Positions 63,962-64,000 of a DNA stretch of 64,000 bases are shown here, piece after piece. The stretch lies in contig OZ244626.1 in assembly GCA_965218495.1 (NCBI GenBank), positions 806,001 to 870,000 of the forward strand, read 5' to 3'. The notes beneath the pieces are model-generated. The model saw nothing but the letters and a program-made list of their open reading frames with translations. It was not told the origin of the DNA and searched no databases. Positions within the stretch are counted from its first letter, which is position 1; every line of letters starts with the position of its first letter. The DNA comes from G965218495 sp965218495 (GTDB lineage: Bacteria; Bacteroidota; Rhodothermia; Rhodothermales; Bin80). The position numbers were made by a program, and so were the translations under genes.

Positions 63962-64000
63962 ATGACAACTTTGCAGGCCTTGATCCAGAGCAGAATGATA
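63962..64000 (+). CDS. Start of an unidentified gene (cut by the window edge)
   Basis: An ATG at 63962 is preceded by GATGAGGAG, a good ribosome-binding site. The 13 codons present read MTTLQALIQSRMI. Too little is visible for identification. Confidence 0.5.
   Translation, partial: MTTLQALIQSRMI

Overview
The window reads as a chromosomal segment of a Bacteroidota/Rhodothermota-type bacterium (Rhodothermales/Balneolales-like). The evidence is a secreted protein with a type IX secretion C-terminal domain containing the YPNPFNP motif, SusC/FecA-like TonB receptors with an STN or carboxypeptidase-regulatory N-terminus, a FecI/FecR/TonB-receptor cassette, a tmRNA whose tag reads ANDYSYAMAA, and a 31-residue AURKAIP1/COX24-type ribosomal protein. 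No phylogenetic test was possible here.

Layout. (1) 1-4.1 kb: a YhaN-like SMC/AAA ATPase (cut by the window edge) and its YhaO/SbcD-like phosphoesterase partner, split by about 0.9 kb without a convincing gene. (2) 4.3-7.2 kb: a T9SS-exported carbohydrate-binding-like protein and a truncated paralogue. (3) 7.2-12.55 kb: two related insertion sequences, head to tail and sharing one 8-bp junction. Their transposases fuse a DruA-like DUF4338 domain to a Tn5/IS4-type DDE transposase. (4) 12.6-46.7 kb: core genome. It holds a glycosyltransferase, tmRNA, a lipoprotein, a hydrolase, YaaA, TauE, two NfeD proteins, the sigma/FecR/TonB-receptor cassette, a nucleoside transporter, PcrA helicase, a radical SAM/phosphodiesterase operon, two tandem PLDc_N membrane proteins, Dus, the Mla lipid-transport operon, RadA, a second ECF sigma/anti-sigma pair followed by three coiled-coil paralogues, Apt, RidA, an SDR and MnmA. 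(5) 46.7-64 kb: an accessory and decaying region. It holds a broken FAD oxidase, a propeller/partner pair, an IS5-type relic, KatG, an SDR relic, a frameshifted IS110 element with a possible bridge-RNA region, a frameshifted DDE transposase, a shattered TonB receptor, a lipoprotein amidohydrolase, an AlkD-like relic, and a sialic-acid locus (sialidase plus a mutarotase-symporter fusion) broken by a nonsense codon and by a fresh ISL3 insertion.

Functional themes. The core part covers envelope maintenance (Mla, NfeD, PLDc_N, DUF445, two ECF systems) and DNA/RNA upkeep (PcrA, RadA, YhaN/YhaO, Dus, MnmA, tmRNA). The accessory part shows sialic-acid foraging being lost under IS attack. The most unusual object is the tandem pair of DruA-transposase elements: they share promoter geometry (17-bp spacer and six bases from the -10 box to the ATG), IR-to-ATG distance (59 bp) and roughly 300-nt noncoding 3' tails.
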